From Nitriliruptoraceae bacterium (GTDB lineage Bacteria; Actinomycetota; Nitriliruptoria; Nitriliruptorales; Nitriliruptoraceae): DNA of 43,524 nt. Position numbers and translations under genes: made by a program. Of the stretch, positions 33,721 to 43,368 are shown piece after piece. Numbering within the stretch: position 1 is the stretch's first letter; each line of letters starts with the position of its first letter. The notes under the pieces were generated by a model that was given only the letters and a program-made list of their open reading frames with translations, did no database searches and was not told the DNA's origin. The stretch covers positions 1-43,524 of the forward strand of contig SLRZ01000106.1 in NCBI GenBank assembly GCA_007130695.1, read 5' to 3'.

Positions 33721-36222
33721 TCAAGAGTGCACGACGAAGTTGACGAGCTTGTCCGGCACGAGCACGACCTTGACGACGTCGGCGCCCTCGAGGTGGGTGG
33801 CCACGTTCTCGTCGGCACGGGCCGCCTGCTCGACGGTGTCGTCGTCCGCCCCGGTCGGCACGCTCACCCGGCCGCGGACCTTTCCGTTGACCTGCACGAC
33901 GAGGTCCACCTCCTCGGTGACCAGCAGCGAGGCGTCCGCGGTGGGCCACGGCTGTTCGTGCACCGAGGTCCGGTGGCCGAGCCGCGCGAACAGTTCCTCG
34001 GTGATGAACGGCGCGATCGGTGCGAGCAGGGTCAACAGCGTCTCGAGCGCCTCCCGGGAGGTGGGCCCGTGGTCCCCGTCGCGCGTGGCATCGAGGATCG
34101 CGTTGGTCAGCGTCATCAGCTTCGCGATGGCCGTGTTGTACTTCCTGGCCTCGTAGTCGTCACTCGCGCCGAGCACGGCGCGGGCGGTCTCGCGGCGTAG
34201 TTCGTCGGCGTTGGGCTCCGTCCCGGCACCGTCCCCGTCCCGATCCCCGGCGATCTGCTCCAGCGTCAGACGCCAGATGCGTGACAGCCACTTGTGCATC
34301 CCGGTCGGCGAGACGTCCGCCCAGTCGATGTCGTCCTCGGGTGCGGAGGCGAACAGCATGGTGCCGCGCAGGGTGTCGGCGCCGAACTGCTCGTAGATCT
34401 CGCCCGGCACGACGAGGTTGCCCTTGGACTTCGACATGGACGCACCGTCCATGATGACCTGCCCCTGGTTGAGCAGCGCCTGGAACGGCTCGTCGGCGGC
34501 GACGTGCCCACGGTCGCGCATGGCCTTGACCACGAAGCGGGCGTAGAGGAGGTGCAGCACCGCGTGTTCGACGCCACCGGTGTACTGGTCGACGGGCAGC
34601 CAGGCGCCGGCCGCGTCGGCCGGCCATGCCTGCTGGTCGCTCGTGGCTGACAGGAAACGCAGGAAGTACCAGGACGAGTCGACGAACGTGTCCATCGTGT
34701 CGACGTCGCGGGTGGCGTCCTCGGACCCGCACTGCGGGCAGACGACGTCGGTGGCGAAGGTCGGGTGGCTGGCCAGTGGTGAGCCCTGCACCTGGAAGTC
34801 GAGGTCCTCGGGTAGCCGGACCGGCAACTGTTCGACGGGCACGCCGACCTCGCCGCACCCGGAGCAGTGGATGATCGGGATCGGCGCACCCCAGGAGCGC
34901 TGGCGGGAGATCAGCCAGTCACGCAGCCGCAGATTGACGGTCTCGGTGGCCAGCCCCTTCGCCTCGAGGTCGGCGGTGATCGCGACCTTGGTCTCCCGCC
35001 AGTCCCGGCCGTCGTAGGGCGGGGAGTTCACGGTGAGGCCGTCACCGGCGTAGGCCTCGGTCATCGTCGCACCGTCGAGGGTCTCGCCCTCCCCGGGCTG
35101 GACCACCACCCGGATGGGCAGGTCGTGCTCCCGGGCGAAGTCGAAGTCGCGCTGGTCGTGGGCCGGCACGGCCATGATGGCGCCGGTGCCGTACTCCATC
35201 AGCACGTAGTCGGCCGCGAAGGCGGGCATCGACTCCCCGGTGACCGGGTTGACCATGTCGAAGTTCAGCCGGTACCCGCGCTTGTCCCGGCTCGATTCCC
35301 CGCCGCCCATGCGCTCGAGCTCGGACTTGCGGCCGACCTCCTCGAGGTAGGTCTGGAAGGCGGCGTCGTCGGCCATCCGTTCGAGGACCAACGGGTGCTC
35401 CGGGGCGAACACGAAGTAGGTCGCCCCGTACAGGGTGTCCGGTCGGGTGGTGTAGACCACGACCTCGGTGCCGTCGTCGGCGGTGGTGAAGGTCACCTCG
35501 GCGCCCTCGGAGCGGCCGATCCAGGCACGTTGGGCGTTCTTGACCCGGTCGGGCCAGTCGATGTCGTCGAGGCCCTCGAGCAGTTCATCCGCGTAGTCGG
35601 TGATCTTGAAGAACCACTGGGTGCGTGGTTCGCGGGTGACCGTGGTCGAGCAGCGCTCACAGGCACCGTCGACCACCTGTTCGTTGGCCAGCACGGTCTG
35701 GCAGCCGGGACACCAGTTGACGGCCGCCTTCTTGCGGTAGGCCAGGCCGGCCTCGAGCAGCTCGAGGAACAGCCACTGGGTCCAGCCGTAGTACTCGGGG
35801 TCGCAGGTGTGCAGGACGGTGTCCCAGTCGAACGAGTAGCCCAGCCGCTGGATGGTGGAGCGCTGCTCGGCGATGTTGTCGTAGGTCCACTTCGCGGGGT
35901 CCGCCCCCCGGTTGCGCGCTGCGTTCTCGGCCGGCAGGCCGAAGGCGTCCCAGCCGATGGGGTTGAGCACCGTGTGGCCGGTCATGCGCTTGTGGCGCAC
36001 CAGCGCGTCGTGGATCGTGAAGATCTCGGCGTGGCCCATGTGCAGGTCGCCCGAGGGGTACGGGAACATCGTCAACGCGTAGTAGCGGTCGGTCTCGGTG
36101 GCCGCGACCTGCGGGTCCCCCAGCGAATAGGTGCGCTGCTCGTGCCACCGTCGGGCGATCGGCGGCTCGATCGTCAGCGGGTCGTAGCGCTCCGCCTCGG
36201 CTTCCTGGCGCGGCTCGGACAT
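33721..36222 (-). CDS. leuS: Leucine--tRNA ligase
   Basis: This is an 833-residue class I synthetase charging tRNA-Leu. Near residue 54 it has [13 protein letters not shown] with the HMGH signature (61-64). The zinc-like segments [12 protein letters not shown] and CERC follow, then the editing domain with [20 protein letters not shown], and ASMSKSKGN (about 593-601). The C-terminal anticodon-binding part ends ...KLVNFVVHS. The ATG at 36222 with GAGG upstream is chosen; ATG at 36240 would add six residues without a ribosome site. The leader to the tRNA gene (170 bases) shows no T-box. Confidence 0.97.
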   Translation of the reverse strand: MSEPRQEAEAERYDPLTIEPPIARRWHEQRTYSLGDPQVAATETDRYYALTMFPYPSGDLHMGHAEIFTIHDALVRHKRMTGHTVLNPIGWDAFGLPAENAARNRGADPAKWTYDNIAEQRSTIQRLGYSFDWDTVLHTCDPEYYGWTQWLFLELLEAGLAYRKKAAVNWCPGCQTVLANEQVVDGACERCSTTVTREPRTQWFFKITDYADELLEGLDDIDWPDRVKNAQRAWIGRSEGAEVTFTTADDGTEVVVYTTRPDTLYGATYFVFAPEHPLVLERMADDAAFQTYLEEVGRKSELERMGGGESSRDKRGYRLNFDMVNPVTGESMPAFAADYVLMEYGTGAIMAVPAHDQRDFDFAREHDLPIRVVVQPGEGETLDGATMTEAYAGDGLTVNSPPYDGRDWRETKVAITADLEAKGLATETVNLRLRDWLISRQRSWGAPIPIIHCSGCGEVGVPVEQLPVRLPEDLDFQVQGSPLASHPTFATDVVCPQCGSEDATRDVDTMDTFVDSSWYFLRFLSATSDQQAWPADAAGAWLPVDQYTGGVEHAVLHLLYARFVVKAMRDRGHVAADEPFQALLNQGQVIMDGASMSKSKGNLVVPGEIYEQFGADTLRGTMLFASAPEDDIDWADVSPTGMHKWLSRIWRLTLEQIAGDRDGDGAGTEPNADELRRETARAVLGASDDYEARKYNTAIAKLMTLTNAILDATRDGDHGPTSREALETLLTLLAPIAPFITEELFARLGHRTSVHEQPWPTADASLLVTEEVDLVVQVNGKVRGRVSVPTGADDDTVEQAARADENVATHLEGADVVKVVLVPDKLVNFVVHS

Positions 36223-36328
36223 GGAGGACCTCGTGGTCATGGACGGGGTGGCGCCGGAGGGTAGCGGCGGGGGCCACACCACCCGGCTCGTCGGGTCGCC
36301 AGACGGGGCGGTGGGGGCCGCCGCCAGG

Positions 36329-36358
36329 TTCGCCACGACCGCGCCCACGGGGTACGCT
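36329..36358 (+). promoter_or_regulatory. Possible promoter of tRNA-Ala
   Basis: A TACGCT -10 box (36353-36358) sits 34 bases before the tRNA gene. A weak TTCGCC (-35) lies 18 bases upstream of it. This is a plausible but weak match. Confidence 0.3.
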
Positions 36359-36392
36359 CCGCGACCGCGCCCCCCGGGGTCGCGACACATCT

Positions 36393-36469
36393 GGGCCTGT
36401 AGCGCAGTCCGGCAGCGCACCTCCATGGCATGGAGGGGGTCGAGGGTTCAAATCCCTCCAGGTCCACCA
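36393..36469 (+). tRNA. tRNA-Ala (anticodon GGC)
   Basis: A full 77-base cloverleaf folds by eye. The acceptor GGGCCTG pairs with CAGGTCC, including the G3-U70 pair that identifies alanine tRNAs. The D stem is GCGC/GCGC, the anticodon stem CCTCC/GGAGG with loop ATGGCAT (anticodon GGC at 36427-36429), and the T arm GAGGG-TTCAAAT-CCCTC. CCA is genome-encoded at the end. It reads the GCC codon, the dominant Ala codon in such GC-rich genomes. It is divergent from leuS. Confidence 0.95.
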
Positions 36470-36482
36470 GAACGGCATCTGC

Positions 36483-36513
36483 TCGGGTCCCGGCGCACAG
36501 CGTCGGGGCCCGA
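36483..36513 (+). terminator. Hairpin terminator after tRNA-Ala
   Basis: A 10-bp stem (tcgggtcccg / cggggcccga, one G-U pair) with an 11-base loop starts 13 bases after the tRNA's CCA. No U tract follows. It probably ends the tRNA transcript. Confidence 0.6.
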
Positions 36514-36594
36514 TCTGCGTGGCGACAGCGACGGACGCGGACCACGGGCATCACCGGACCAGCGATCCGCGGGCCGCCCGGTGGCCTCAACGCG

Positions 36595-37275
36595 CTAGGT
36601 GCCGATCACCCTGCCGGGGACCGACGCGGCCCCCGTGGCCCGACGGCCCATGGTGGTGCGCAGGTCGGTGCCGAGGTGACCGACCTCGTTCCACCGGTCG
36701 AGCAGGACGCGCCCGTCACCGACGGCCACCAGTTCGGTCACCGCGGTGTTGTCCACCCCGGCCAGCGACGGGGGCGTGAGGCCGACGACGCGATGGGTGC
36801 CGTGCCAGATCGGCCCCCCGTGGGTGACCGCCAGCGTGGTCTCCCCCTCCGACGTGGCGCTGAGCAACCTCCGCAGCGTCTCCTCGACGCGGTCGCCGAA
36901 GCCCTCCCGGGTCTCGCCACCCACGTCGGGCAGGACGTCGTCGCCGTCGGCGAAGCGACGCCAGCGCTCGGGTTCGGTGTCGGCGATCTCCGAGCGCAAC
37001 CGACCCTCCCAGTCGCCGTACGAGCGCTCCCGCAGGGACGCATCGACCTCGGGGTCCCGGCCGAGTTCGTCGATCAGCGGCGCGATCGTCTCCCGGCAGC
37101 GCTGCAGGTCGGAGACCACGAGCCGGGCGTGCGGGTGGGCCGTGGCGAGAGCCGCGCACACGGCACGCGCCTGGTCGTGGCCGACGTCGGACAGTCCGGC
37201 GCACGCCTGGCCCTGGATGCGTGCCTCGGAGTTCCATACGGACTCGCCGTGGCGGACCAGGACGAGCCGTTTCAC
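36595..37275 (-). CDS. Histidine phosphatase / phosphoglycerate-mutase-like protein
   Basis: This 226-residue protein begins VKRLVLVRHGESVWNSEARI. It has the catalytic RHGE motif and the second histidine in LAVTHGGPIWHGTHRVVGL; the catalytic Glu/Arg region is RERSYGDWEGR. It should be a cytoplasmic phosphatase; this position after rsfS is the usual place of the actinobacterial PGM-like gene. The start GTG at 37275 has GGAGGAG a few bases upstream and overlaps the rsfS stop by four bases. Confidence 0.9.
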   Translation of the reverse strand: MKRLVLVRHGESVWNSEARIQGQACAGLSDVGHDQARAVCAALATAHPHARLVVSDLQRCRETIAPLIDELGRDPEVDASLRERSYGDWEGRLRSEIADTEPERWRRFADGDDVLPDVGGETREGFGDRVEETLRRLLSATSEGETTLAVTHGGPIWHGTHRVVGLTPPSLAGVDNTAVTELVAVGDGRVLLDRWNEVGHLGTDLRTTMGRRATGAASVPGRVIGT

Positions 37276-37679
37276 GCCTCCTCCACCGAGGCGCTGCTGT
37301 CGGACGGAGCCGTGCGCTGCCCGGTGACCACGTCGATGCGGGGCACGTCGGCCCACAGCCGCTCGAGCGAGTAGAAGTCACGTTGCTCGGTGGAGAACAG
37401 GTGACACACCACGTCCCCGAAGTCCAGCAGCAGCCAGCCCGAGTCGGGCCGGCCTTCGCGGCGCTGCGGGCGACGGCCGTGTTGCTCGCGTGCCCGCTCC
37501 TCGATCGCCTCGGCCACGGCCTTCAACTGCCGGTCGCTGTTCGCGGTGGCCAGCAGGAACAGGTCGACCACGGCGAGGATGTCGGCCACCTCGAGGATCA
37601 GCAGGTCGCCGGCCTTGCGGTCGTCGGCGGCGTCGGCCACGTCGACCGCGAGGGCGATGGCGTCGGGTTCAGCGGGCAC
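37272..37679 (-). CDS. rsfS: Ribosomal silencing factor RsfS
   Basis: This is a 135-residue RsfS/DUF143 protein with DLLILEVADILAVVDLFLLA, SDRQLKAVAEAIEE, GWLLLDFGDVVCHLFSTEQR and DFYSLERLWADVP. It binds L14 on the 50S subunit and blocks joining with the 30S subunit when nutrients are scarce. It lies between the LCP gene and the phosphatase, overlapping the latter by four bases, in the conserved nadD-LCP-rsfS-phosphatase order. Confidence 0.95.
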   Translation of the reverse strand: MPAEPDAIALAVDVADAADDRKAGDLLILEVADILAVVDLFLLATANSDRQLKAVAEAIEERAREQHGRRPQRREGRPDSGWLLLDFGDVVCHLFSTEQRDFYSLERLWADVPRIDVVTGQRTAPSDSSASVEEA

Positions 37680-37733
37680 GAAAGTCCTTGTGGGGCCTCG
37701 ACAGGCGTCGCCTACAGGGAACCACAGCGCGCG

Positions 37734-39245
37734 TCAGGGTGCTTCATCGTCGGCTCCATCGTCTTCGTCGTCCTGCTCGTCTTCATCGTCTTCATCGTCC
37801 TGCTCGACCTCGCGACCGGGCGCCTGGGAGGGGACCTCCCCGCCGTGGACCGACAACAAGTCCGCCCCCACGATGATGGTCACGTCCACGACCGACTGCG
37901 GCATGCCCGAGCGCTCGATCTCGCCGACACCGAGCCGTTCCCGGATGTCGCGGGCGACCTCGAGCTGTTCGGGTGCGTCGTCGTAGATCACGATGCGGGT
38001 CGTGGTGTGGTCGAAATCGGAGGCGTTGCCCGTGAGCAGCACCCGGTAGCCGCCGGGCTGGAGCAGCTCCGCGACCACCTGTCCGACGCCGGGGGTCCCC
38101 ACGCCGTTGAGGATCTGCAGCGAGCGGCCGGCACCGGTCTGCTCGGTCGGCCTCGCGGCCGCCAACCGGTCGTCGACGAGCTGCCGGAGACGCTCAGCGT
38201 CGACCCGGTAGGCGTCCGTGCGGTCCGAGCCCAGCGGTGACACCGGCAACGTGAGCATCACCAGGCGGTCGTCGCGGCTGGCCTCGGCCAGGCCCGAGAA
38301 CAGCCCGCGGACGTGGTCGGGGTCGTCGGTCTCCAGCATCGGGGCCCCGTCGGCGAACACCGCGTCGAGCCGGGAGGCGTCCTCTGCCAGAGACGCGAAC
38401 AGTCCGCGCAGCACACGCTGCAGGCGCGGCAGCACGTCGAGCTCCGTCTCACCGTCCCCGCGGAACATCAGGTACTCGGCCAGGCGTGGACCGTCGAGAC
38501 GCTGCGGGCCCGCCTCGAAACGCAGCTGGCCGCCACCGTTGTCCGGGTCACTGGTCAGCGTGGAGGGAACATCGACCTCGAATCCCCCGACCCGGTCGAG
38601 CAGGACGGCCCAGTCCTCCTCGGGCATGCCGAGCACCTCGTCGATCCGGATGCCGAGCAGGTTCTCCAGCGTCACCCCGACCAGGGCCGAGTCGCCGAAG
38701 GCGAAGGCCTCCCCGACCCCGAAGGAGCCGTGCCCGGGCACGTCGGCGACCGTGGAGGGAGGAACGAACAGCACCGTGCCATCCCCTGTCTCGCGATCGT
38801 GGGCGAGCACGGCGATGTGCCGGGTCGGGGGCTCGGAGCCGTCCTGTGCGTGGGTGACGATCGCCAGCGTCGGTTGGACCTCCCCGGTCAGCTCCTCCGC
38901 ATCCGACCCGGACGGTGGCACGACCAGCTCGCGGGCACGCTCGGCGAGCCCGGAGGCACCCAGCACGAGGCCGGCGGCGAGCAGGCTCAGCACCACCACC
39001 AGCAGGGCGGTGCGACCCAGCGTGCGGCGCCGTCGTCGACGACGGACCTCCGAGCGCCGGTACCGGGCGGGCCCGGCCGGGGGCCCTGTCTCGTCCGGGA
39101 CGGCCCCTCCCCGGGCGGCGCGACGACGCCCGGAGCGACGCTGCTCGGAGCGTCGCGCACGGGGCGCCCCACCGCCGGCCCCCGGGTCCCCGGCGGCCGG
39201 CGCGTCGTGCCGGGGTCCAGCCTCGTCTTCGTCCACGTGCGGCAC
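37734..39245 (-). CDS. Divergent LytR-CpsA-Psr (LCP) family protein with LytR_C domain
   Basis: This 503-residue protein has an Arg-rich cytoplasmic N-terminus (~75 residues) and one membrane helix ([20 protein letters not shown]). An LCP-like extracellular domain (~125-300) is followed by a LytR_C domain (~355-455, starting [20 protein letters not shown]) and a very acidic Asp/Glu tail. LCP enzymes attach glycopolymers to peptidoglycan. Here the usual active-site VPRD segment reads [10 protein letters not shown], and the later R-x-R motif is replaced, so catalytic function is doubtful. The start is taken at GTG 39245; GTG 39236 is an alternative. It is part of the nadD-LCP-rsfS-phosphatase run. 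Confidence 0.85.
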   Translation of the reverse strand: MPHVDEDEAGPRHDAPAAGDPGAGGGAPRARRSEQRRSGRRRAARGGAVPDETGPPAGPARYRRSEVRRRRRRRTLGRTALLVVVLSLLAAGLVLGASGLAERARELVVPPSGSDAEELTGEVQPTLAIVTHAQDGSEPPTRHIAVLAHDRETGDGTVLFVPPSTVADVPGHGSFGVGEAFAFGDSALVGVTLENLLGIRIDEVLGMPEEDWAVLLDRVGGFEVDVPSTLTSDPDNGGGQLRFEAGPQRLDGPRLAEYLMFRGDGETELDVLPRLQRVLRGLFASLAEDASRLDAVFADGAPMLETDDPDHVRGLFSGLAEASRDDRLVMLTLPVSPLGSDRTDAYRVDAERLRQLVDDRLAAARPTEQTGAGRSLQILNGVGTPGVGQVVAELLQPGGYRVLLTGNASDFDHTTTRIVIYDDAPEQLEVARDIRERLGVGEIERSGMPQSVVDVTIIVGADLLSVHGGEVPSQAPGREVEQDDEDDEDEQDDEDDGADDEAP

Positions 39246-39272
39246 GGTAGCGCCGTGCCGTGGCGGACCGGC

Positions 39273-39851
39273 TCAGCGCACCCCGTAGCACCCGAGTTCG
39301 CGGACGAGACCGTCCACGGCCGGTGGGACCTGGAAGCGGGTGGCCGCACCCTCGCGGTAGCGCCGTCGCAGGTCCGTCGAGGAGACCGCCAGCGCCGGAA
39401 CCATCAGGTGCTCGAGTTCCCGGATGCGCGCCGGGGCGTCGTCGTGCTCGTGGCCGGGCCGGGTGAGGACGACGAAACGGGCCAACTCCAGGACGTCGCC
39501 GCCCCGTTCCCAGTCGGGGATCGAGCGCGCCGCGTCCTGTCCGACGAGGAAGTACCACTCGACGTCGGGTTCCTCGACCCGGAGCTCCTCCAGCGTCTCG
39601 GCCGTGTAGGTCGGCCCGCCCCGACGAATCTCACGGTCGTCGACGGCCAGCCCCGGATGATCATCGACGGCCGCACGGACCAGTGCGACCCGGTCCTCGG
39701 CCGTGGACACCGTGGACTTCATCCACGGGTCGCCGGCGACCAGCAGGCGCACCTCGTCGAGGTCCAGTTCCACGCGCGCACATTCGGCGGCCACGAGATG
39801 GCCGACGTGGGGCGGATCGAAGGTGCCGCCCAGGAGCCCGACACGACGCAT
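39273..39851 (-). CDS. nadD: Nicotinate-nucleotide adenylyltransferase
   Basis: This is a 192-residue nucleotidyltransferase. [16 protein letters not shown] (residues 8-23) contains the HxGH ATP-binding motif, and [15 protein letters not shown] is the ISSTxIR signature. It converts nicotinate mononucleotide plus ATP to deamido-NAD in NAD biosynthesis. It heads the conserved run; the LCP gene starts 27 bases downstream. Confidence 0.95.
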   Translation of the reverse strand: MRRVGLLGGTFDPPHVGHLVAAECARVELDLDEVRLLVAGDPWMKSTVSTAEDRVALVRAAVDDHPGLAVDDREIRRGGPTYTAETLEELRVEEPDVEWYFLVGQDAARSIPDWERGGDVLELARFVVLTRPGHEHDDAPARIRELEHLMVPALAVSSTDLRRRYREGAATRFQVPPAVDGLVRELGCYGVR

Positions 39852-39971
39852 GGCGGGAGACTACTCGTCGCCCGGAGGACGGTCCCCGGGTGCGTCGGCG
39901 CCGGCCGCAGTAGGGTGCGCCCGACCGTCGAAATCGGCGGTGCGAGAAGAACGCGGACGAGCGGGAGCGCC

Positions 39972-41339
39972 ATGGCCGACTACACCCGGATCCTCCTCGA
40001 CGAGAGCGAGATCCCGACCCACTGGTACAACGTCGTCGCCGACCTGCCCGAGCCGCCCCCGCCGCCGCTGCACCCGGGCACGCACGACCCGATCGGGCCG
40101 GAGGACTTGAGCGCGCTGTTCCCGATGGCGCTGATCGAGCAGGAGGTCTCGGCCGAGCGTTACATCGAGATCCCCGACGAGGTCCGCGACGTCTACGCCC
40201 TGTGGCGGCCCTCGCCGCTGTACCGCGCCAAGCGGCTCGAGCGGCTCCTCGATACCCCGGCCCGCATCTACTACAAGTACGAGGGGGTCTCGCCGGCCGG
40301 CAGCCACAAGCCCAACACCGCCGTGCCGCAGGCCTTCTACAACGCCGCCGCCGGGATCAAGCGGCTGACCACGGAGACGGGTGCGGGGCAGTGGGGCTCG
40401 GCCCTGGCCTTCGCCACCGCACAGTTCGACCTGCAGTGCGAGGTGTGGCAGGTGGCCGCCTCGTTCCAGCAGAAGCCCTACCGCGGATCGATGATGCGAT
40501 TGTGGGGCGCCGTGCTGCACTCCTCGCCCAGCGACCTCACCGACGCCGGCCGTGCCATCCTCGCCGCGGACCCGGACTCCCCCGGCAGCCTCGGTATCGC
40601 GATCTCCGAGGCGGTCGAGATCGCGGCGAACTCACCGGACGCGAACTACGCGCTGGGCAGCGTGCTCAACCACGTGCTGCTGCACCAGACGGTGATCGGC
40701 GAGGAGGCTCTCACGCAGATGGCCAAGGCCGGGGACACACCCGACCTGATCGTCGGCTGCACCGGGGGCGGCTCGAACTTCGCGGGCCTGACCTTCCCGT
40801 TCCTGCGCGAGAAGATGGCGGGACGGATGGATCCCCACATCCTCGCGGTCGAGCCGGCGGCGTGCCCGTCCTTCACCAAGGGCGAGTACCGCTACGACTA
40901 CGGCGACGTCGCCGGGATGACCCCCCTGGTCAAGATGCACACGCTGGGCCACGACTTCGTGCCGGACCCGATCCACGCCGGTGGGCTGCGCTACCACGGC
41001 ATGTCGCCGCTGCTGAGCCACATGTACGAGCTCGGCCTGTTCGAGGCCGAGGCACTGCCGCAGTCCGCCTGCTTCGACGCGGCGGTGCGCTTCGCTCGCA
41101 CGGAGGGGATCGTCCCCGCGCCGGAGCCGACGCACGCCCTGGCGGCGGCGATCCGGGAGGCGGAGGCCTGCCGCGAGACCGGCGAGGAGAAGGTGATCCT
41201 CACGGCGCTGTGCGGCCACGGACACCTCGACATGGCGGCCTACGACGCCTGGTTCTCCGGGGAGCTGGTGGACCACGACTACCCGGAGGAGAAGGTGCGC
41301 GAGGCCATGGCCCGCGTGCCCCACATCGACGAGGGCTGA
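39972..41339 (+). CDS. trpB: TrpB2-type tryptophan synthase beta chain-like protein
   Basis: This is a 455-residue PLP enzyme of the TrpB2 (long TrpB-like) class. PLP-binding Lys113 lies in [18 protein letters not shown]. The [13 protein letters not shown] loop, [15 protein letters not shown] phosphate site and [18 protein letters not shown] are typical of TrpB2. It condenses indole and serine (or phosphoserine-like substrates) to tryptophan. No trpA or other trp gene is in this window, which fits a stand-alone indole-salvage TrpB2. The ATG at 39972 has GGGAG upstream; 32 bases separate its stop from the next gene. Confidence 0.92.
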   Translation: MADYTRILLDESEIPTHWYNVVADLPEPPPPPLHPGTHDPIGPEDLSALFPMALIEQEVSAERYIEIPDEVRDVYALWRPSPLYRAKRLERLLDTPARIYYKYEGVSPAGSHKPNTAVPQAFYNAAAGIKRLTTETGAGQWGSALAFATAQFDLQCEVWQVAASFQQKPYRGSMMRLWGAVLHSSPSDLTDAGRAILAADPDSPGSLGIAISEAVEIAANSPDANYALGSVLNHVLLHQTVIGEEALTQMAKAGDTPDLIVGCTGGGSNFAGLTFPFLREKMAGRMDPHILAVEPAACPSFTKGEYRYDYGDVAGMTPLVKMHTLGHDFVPDPIHAGGLRYHGMSPLLSHMYELGLFEAEALPQSACFDAAVRFARTEGIVPAPEPTHALAAAIREAEACRETGEEKVILTALCGHGHLDMAAYDAWFSGELVDHDYPEEKVREAMARVPHIDEG

Positions 41340-41371
41340 CGGCCCGTCACGACGGAACGGACTGCACGACG

Positions 41372-42592
41372 ATGAAGCTCGCGATCCTGTCCCGGGCACC
41401 GAACAGCTACAGCACGATGCGGCTGAGGGCCGCGGCGGAACAACGGGGCCACGAGGTCAAGGTGCTCAACACCCTGCGCTTCGCGATCGACCTCGCCGGT
41501 GACGAACCCGACCTGCAGTACCGGGGTAAGACGCTGTCGCACTACGACGCGGTGCTGCCACGCATCGGTGCCTCCATCACGTTCTTCGGGATGGCCGTGG
41601 TGCGCCAGTTCGAGCAGATGTACGTCTACACCCCGGTGACGGCGGCGGGCATCGCCAACTCGCGGGACAAGCTGCGCTCGATCCAGATCCTGTCGCGTCA
41701 CGACGTCGGGATCCCCGCGACCACCTTCGTCCGGGACCGCAAGGACGTCCTCGCGGCGATCGAGCGGGTCGGCGGCGCCCCGGTGGTGATCAAGCTGCTC
41801 GAGGGCACCCAGGGCATCGGGGTGATCCTCGCACCGGACAAGAAGGTCGCGGAGGCGGTCATCGAGACCCTGCAGAGCACCCGGCAGAACGTGCTCATCC
41901 AGCGCTTCGTCGCCGAGAGCAAGGGCCGCGACATCCGCGCCCTGGTGGTCGGTGACCGGGTGGTGGCGGCGATGCGCCGCAGCGCCGTCGGTGACGAGTT
42001 CCGCTCCAACGTCCACCGCGGTGGCACGACCGAGGTCGTCGAGCTCGACGAGGAGTACCAGCGCGTGGCGGTCCAGTCGGCCCAGATCATGGGCCTGCGG
42101 GTGGCCGGCGTCGACATGCTCGAGGGCAAGGACGGCCCCCAGGTCATGGAGGTCAACTCCTCCCCCGGCCTGCAGGGGATCGAGACCGCCACGGACCTCG
42201 ACATCGCCGGGGCGATCATCGATTTCATGGCCAACCAGGTCGCCTTCCCGGAGCTCGACGTCCGCCAGCGCCTGTCGGTCTCCAGCAGCTACGGCGTCGC
42301 GGAACTGCACGTGCGCGAGGGTGCCGACATGATCGGCAAGACGATCGCGGAGTCGGGACTGCGTGAGCGCGACATCCAGGTGCTCACCCTCACGCGGGGC
42401 GCGAAGGTGATCCCCAACCCGCGCAGTGACCGTGAACTCGAGGCCGAGGACCGTATGACCTGCTTCGGCCGGCTCGAGGAGATGCGCGACCTCATTCCGG
42501 CGCGTCGGCGCCGCAGGGCCCGTCCGAAGCTCGAGCCGCTACCGCCCACGCCCGACGCCGACCACGACGAGGGCGACAACACGCCGGCCTGA
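41372..42592 (+). CDS. rimK: RimK-family ATP-grasp ligase fused to a TrkA-C domain
   Basis: This 406-residue protein has two parts. Residues ~1-295 are RimK (start MKLAILSRAPNSYSTMRLRA, then GTQGIGVILA, ESKGRDIRALVVGDRVVAAM and EVNSSPGLQGIETAT). RimK adds glutamate to proteins, classically S6. Residues ~303-385 form a TrkA-C/RCK_C ligand-binding domain (AELHVREGADMIGKTIAESG, then VLTLTRGAKVIPNPRSDREL). A basic tail ends the protein. The target and the ligand sensed by the TrkA-C part are unknown. It is probably co-transcribed with the TrpB2 gene upstream. Confidence 0.9.
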   Translation: MKLAILSRAPNSYSTMRLRAAAEQRGHEVKVLNTLRFAIDLAGDEPDLQYRGKTLSHYDAVLPRIGASITFFGMAVVRQFEQMYVYTPVTAAGIANSRDKLRSIQILSRHDVGIPATTFVRDRKDVLAAIERVGGAPVVIKLLEGTQGIGVILAPDKKVAEAVIETLQSTRQNVLIQRFVAESKGRDIRALVVGDRVVAAMRRSAVGDEFRSNVHRGGTTEVVELDEEYQRVAVQSAQIMGLRVAGVDMLEGKDGPQVMEVNSSPGLQGIETATDLDIAGAIIDFMANQVAFPELDVRQRLSVSSSYGVAELHVREGADMIGKTIAESGLRERDIQVLTLTRGAKVIPNPRSDRELEAEDRMTCFGRLEEMRDLIPARRRRRARPKLEPLPPTPDADHDEGDNTPA

Positions 42593-42619
42593 CCCGAAGG
42601 TGCGGGCACCGCGGGGCGG

Positions 42620-43270
42620 TCACCGCTGTCGGCGGGCGGTTTCTCCGACCCAACTGCGGGTGGGTCGCGCGGCGGAACGGTCGGGGACGGCCCGTCGTTG
42701 TCCCTCCACGGCCCGGCGGGCCCCACGTCGTGCGGTCGCGTTCCGCTGGGCGGCGGCGCGTTGGCGCTCCGCCTGGCTGGCGCTGCCGCCTCGAGCGCCG
42801 CCACCCTCGTCCTGCCCGGAGCCGGTGTTGATCTCACCGAACGTGAACCCGTCCACCGAGGAGAGTCGCCCACGCCAGAGTCCGCCCGGGGTGGGCAGCG
42901 GGCCCTGCGGGGTGATCGTACGTGCATCACGCAGATGGACGAACGCCGTCATCGGGGGGTTCCCCTCCTCGACGCTCGTGTCCTCGGCATACGTGGAGCG
43001 GTACTCGTCGGCGACGCGCTCCATGCTCGACGCCATCGCGTCAGTGAGATCCGAGGGGCCCTCCGTGCGGGCACGGATGTCCTGTGCGGACTCCGACCAG
43101 AACGTCGCACCGCTGATGAGCTTGCCCGTGATCACCTGCCCGTTGACGTGCAGCGTGACGTTCATCTCGAGGTCGCTCGTGTTGGCGACGTGAACGATCA
43201 GTTCGAAGACGTTGTCGGGGGCGGTGTCGGACGTGACTCCCAACGCTTCCGGCGTCAGGTCTGCTGGCAT
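42620..43270 (-). CDS. GvpU-like gas vesicle accessory protein
   Basis: This 216-residue protein has residues ~15-145 resembling GvpU of Bacillus megaterium gas vesicle clusters. Matches recalled from the family are the NVTLHVNGQVITGKLISG strand pattern near residue 40 and FVHLRDA plus LWRGRLSSVDGFTFGEI near residues 105-145. The last ~60 residues form a disordered, Ala/Arg/Gln-rich basic tail not found in GvpU. No GvpA or other gas vesicle gene is in the window. The ATG at 43270 has GGAGGAA upstream. The tail's frame could be over-extended by the high GC content, but no earlier stop exists. Confidence 0.68.
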   Translation of the reverse strand: MPADLTPEALGVTSDTAPDNVFELIVHVANTSDLEMNVTLHVNGQVITGKLISGATFWSESAQDIRARTEGPSDLTDAMASSMERVADEYRSTYAEDTSVEEGNPPMTAFVHLRDARTITPQGPLPTPGGLWRGRLSSVDGFTFGEINTGSGQDEGGGARGGSASQAERQRAAAQRNATARRGARRAVEGQRRAVPDRSAARPTRSWVGETARRQR

Positions 43271-43368
43271 CGGTTCCTCCGAGCCTCGTGTGCCATCACC
43301 CACCGTAGGGAGCGGCCGAGAACCCGAAAGTGTCCGCACGGTCATAGGGAGTGACTAGCCAACACGGC

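Noticed and set aside
36223-36392. Possible T-box or attenuator before leuS
   Set aside because: The gap is short and shows no T-box consensus, specifier loop or terminator/antiterminator pair; leuS in actinobacteria usually lacks a T-box.
37741-37815. Repetitive cgtcgtcctgctcgtcttcat-type stretch resembling a tandem repeat
   Set aside because: It encodes the acidic Asp/Glu tail of the LCP protein; the repetition reflects GAC/GAG codons rather than a separate repeat element.
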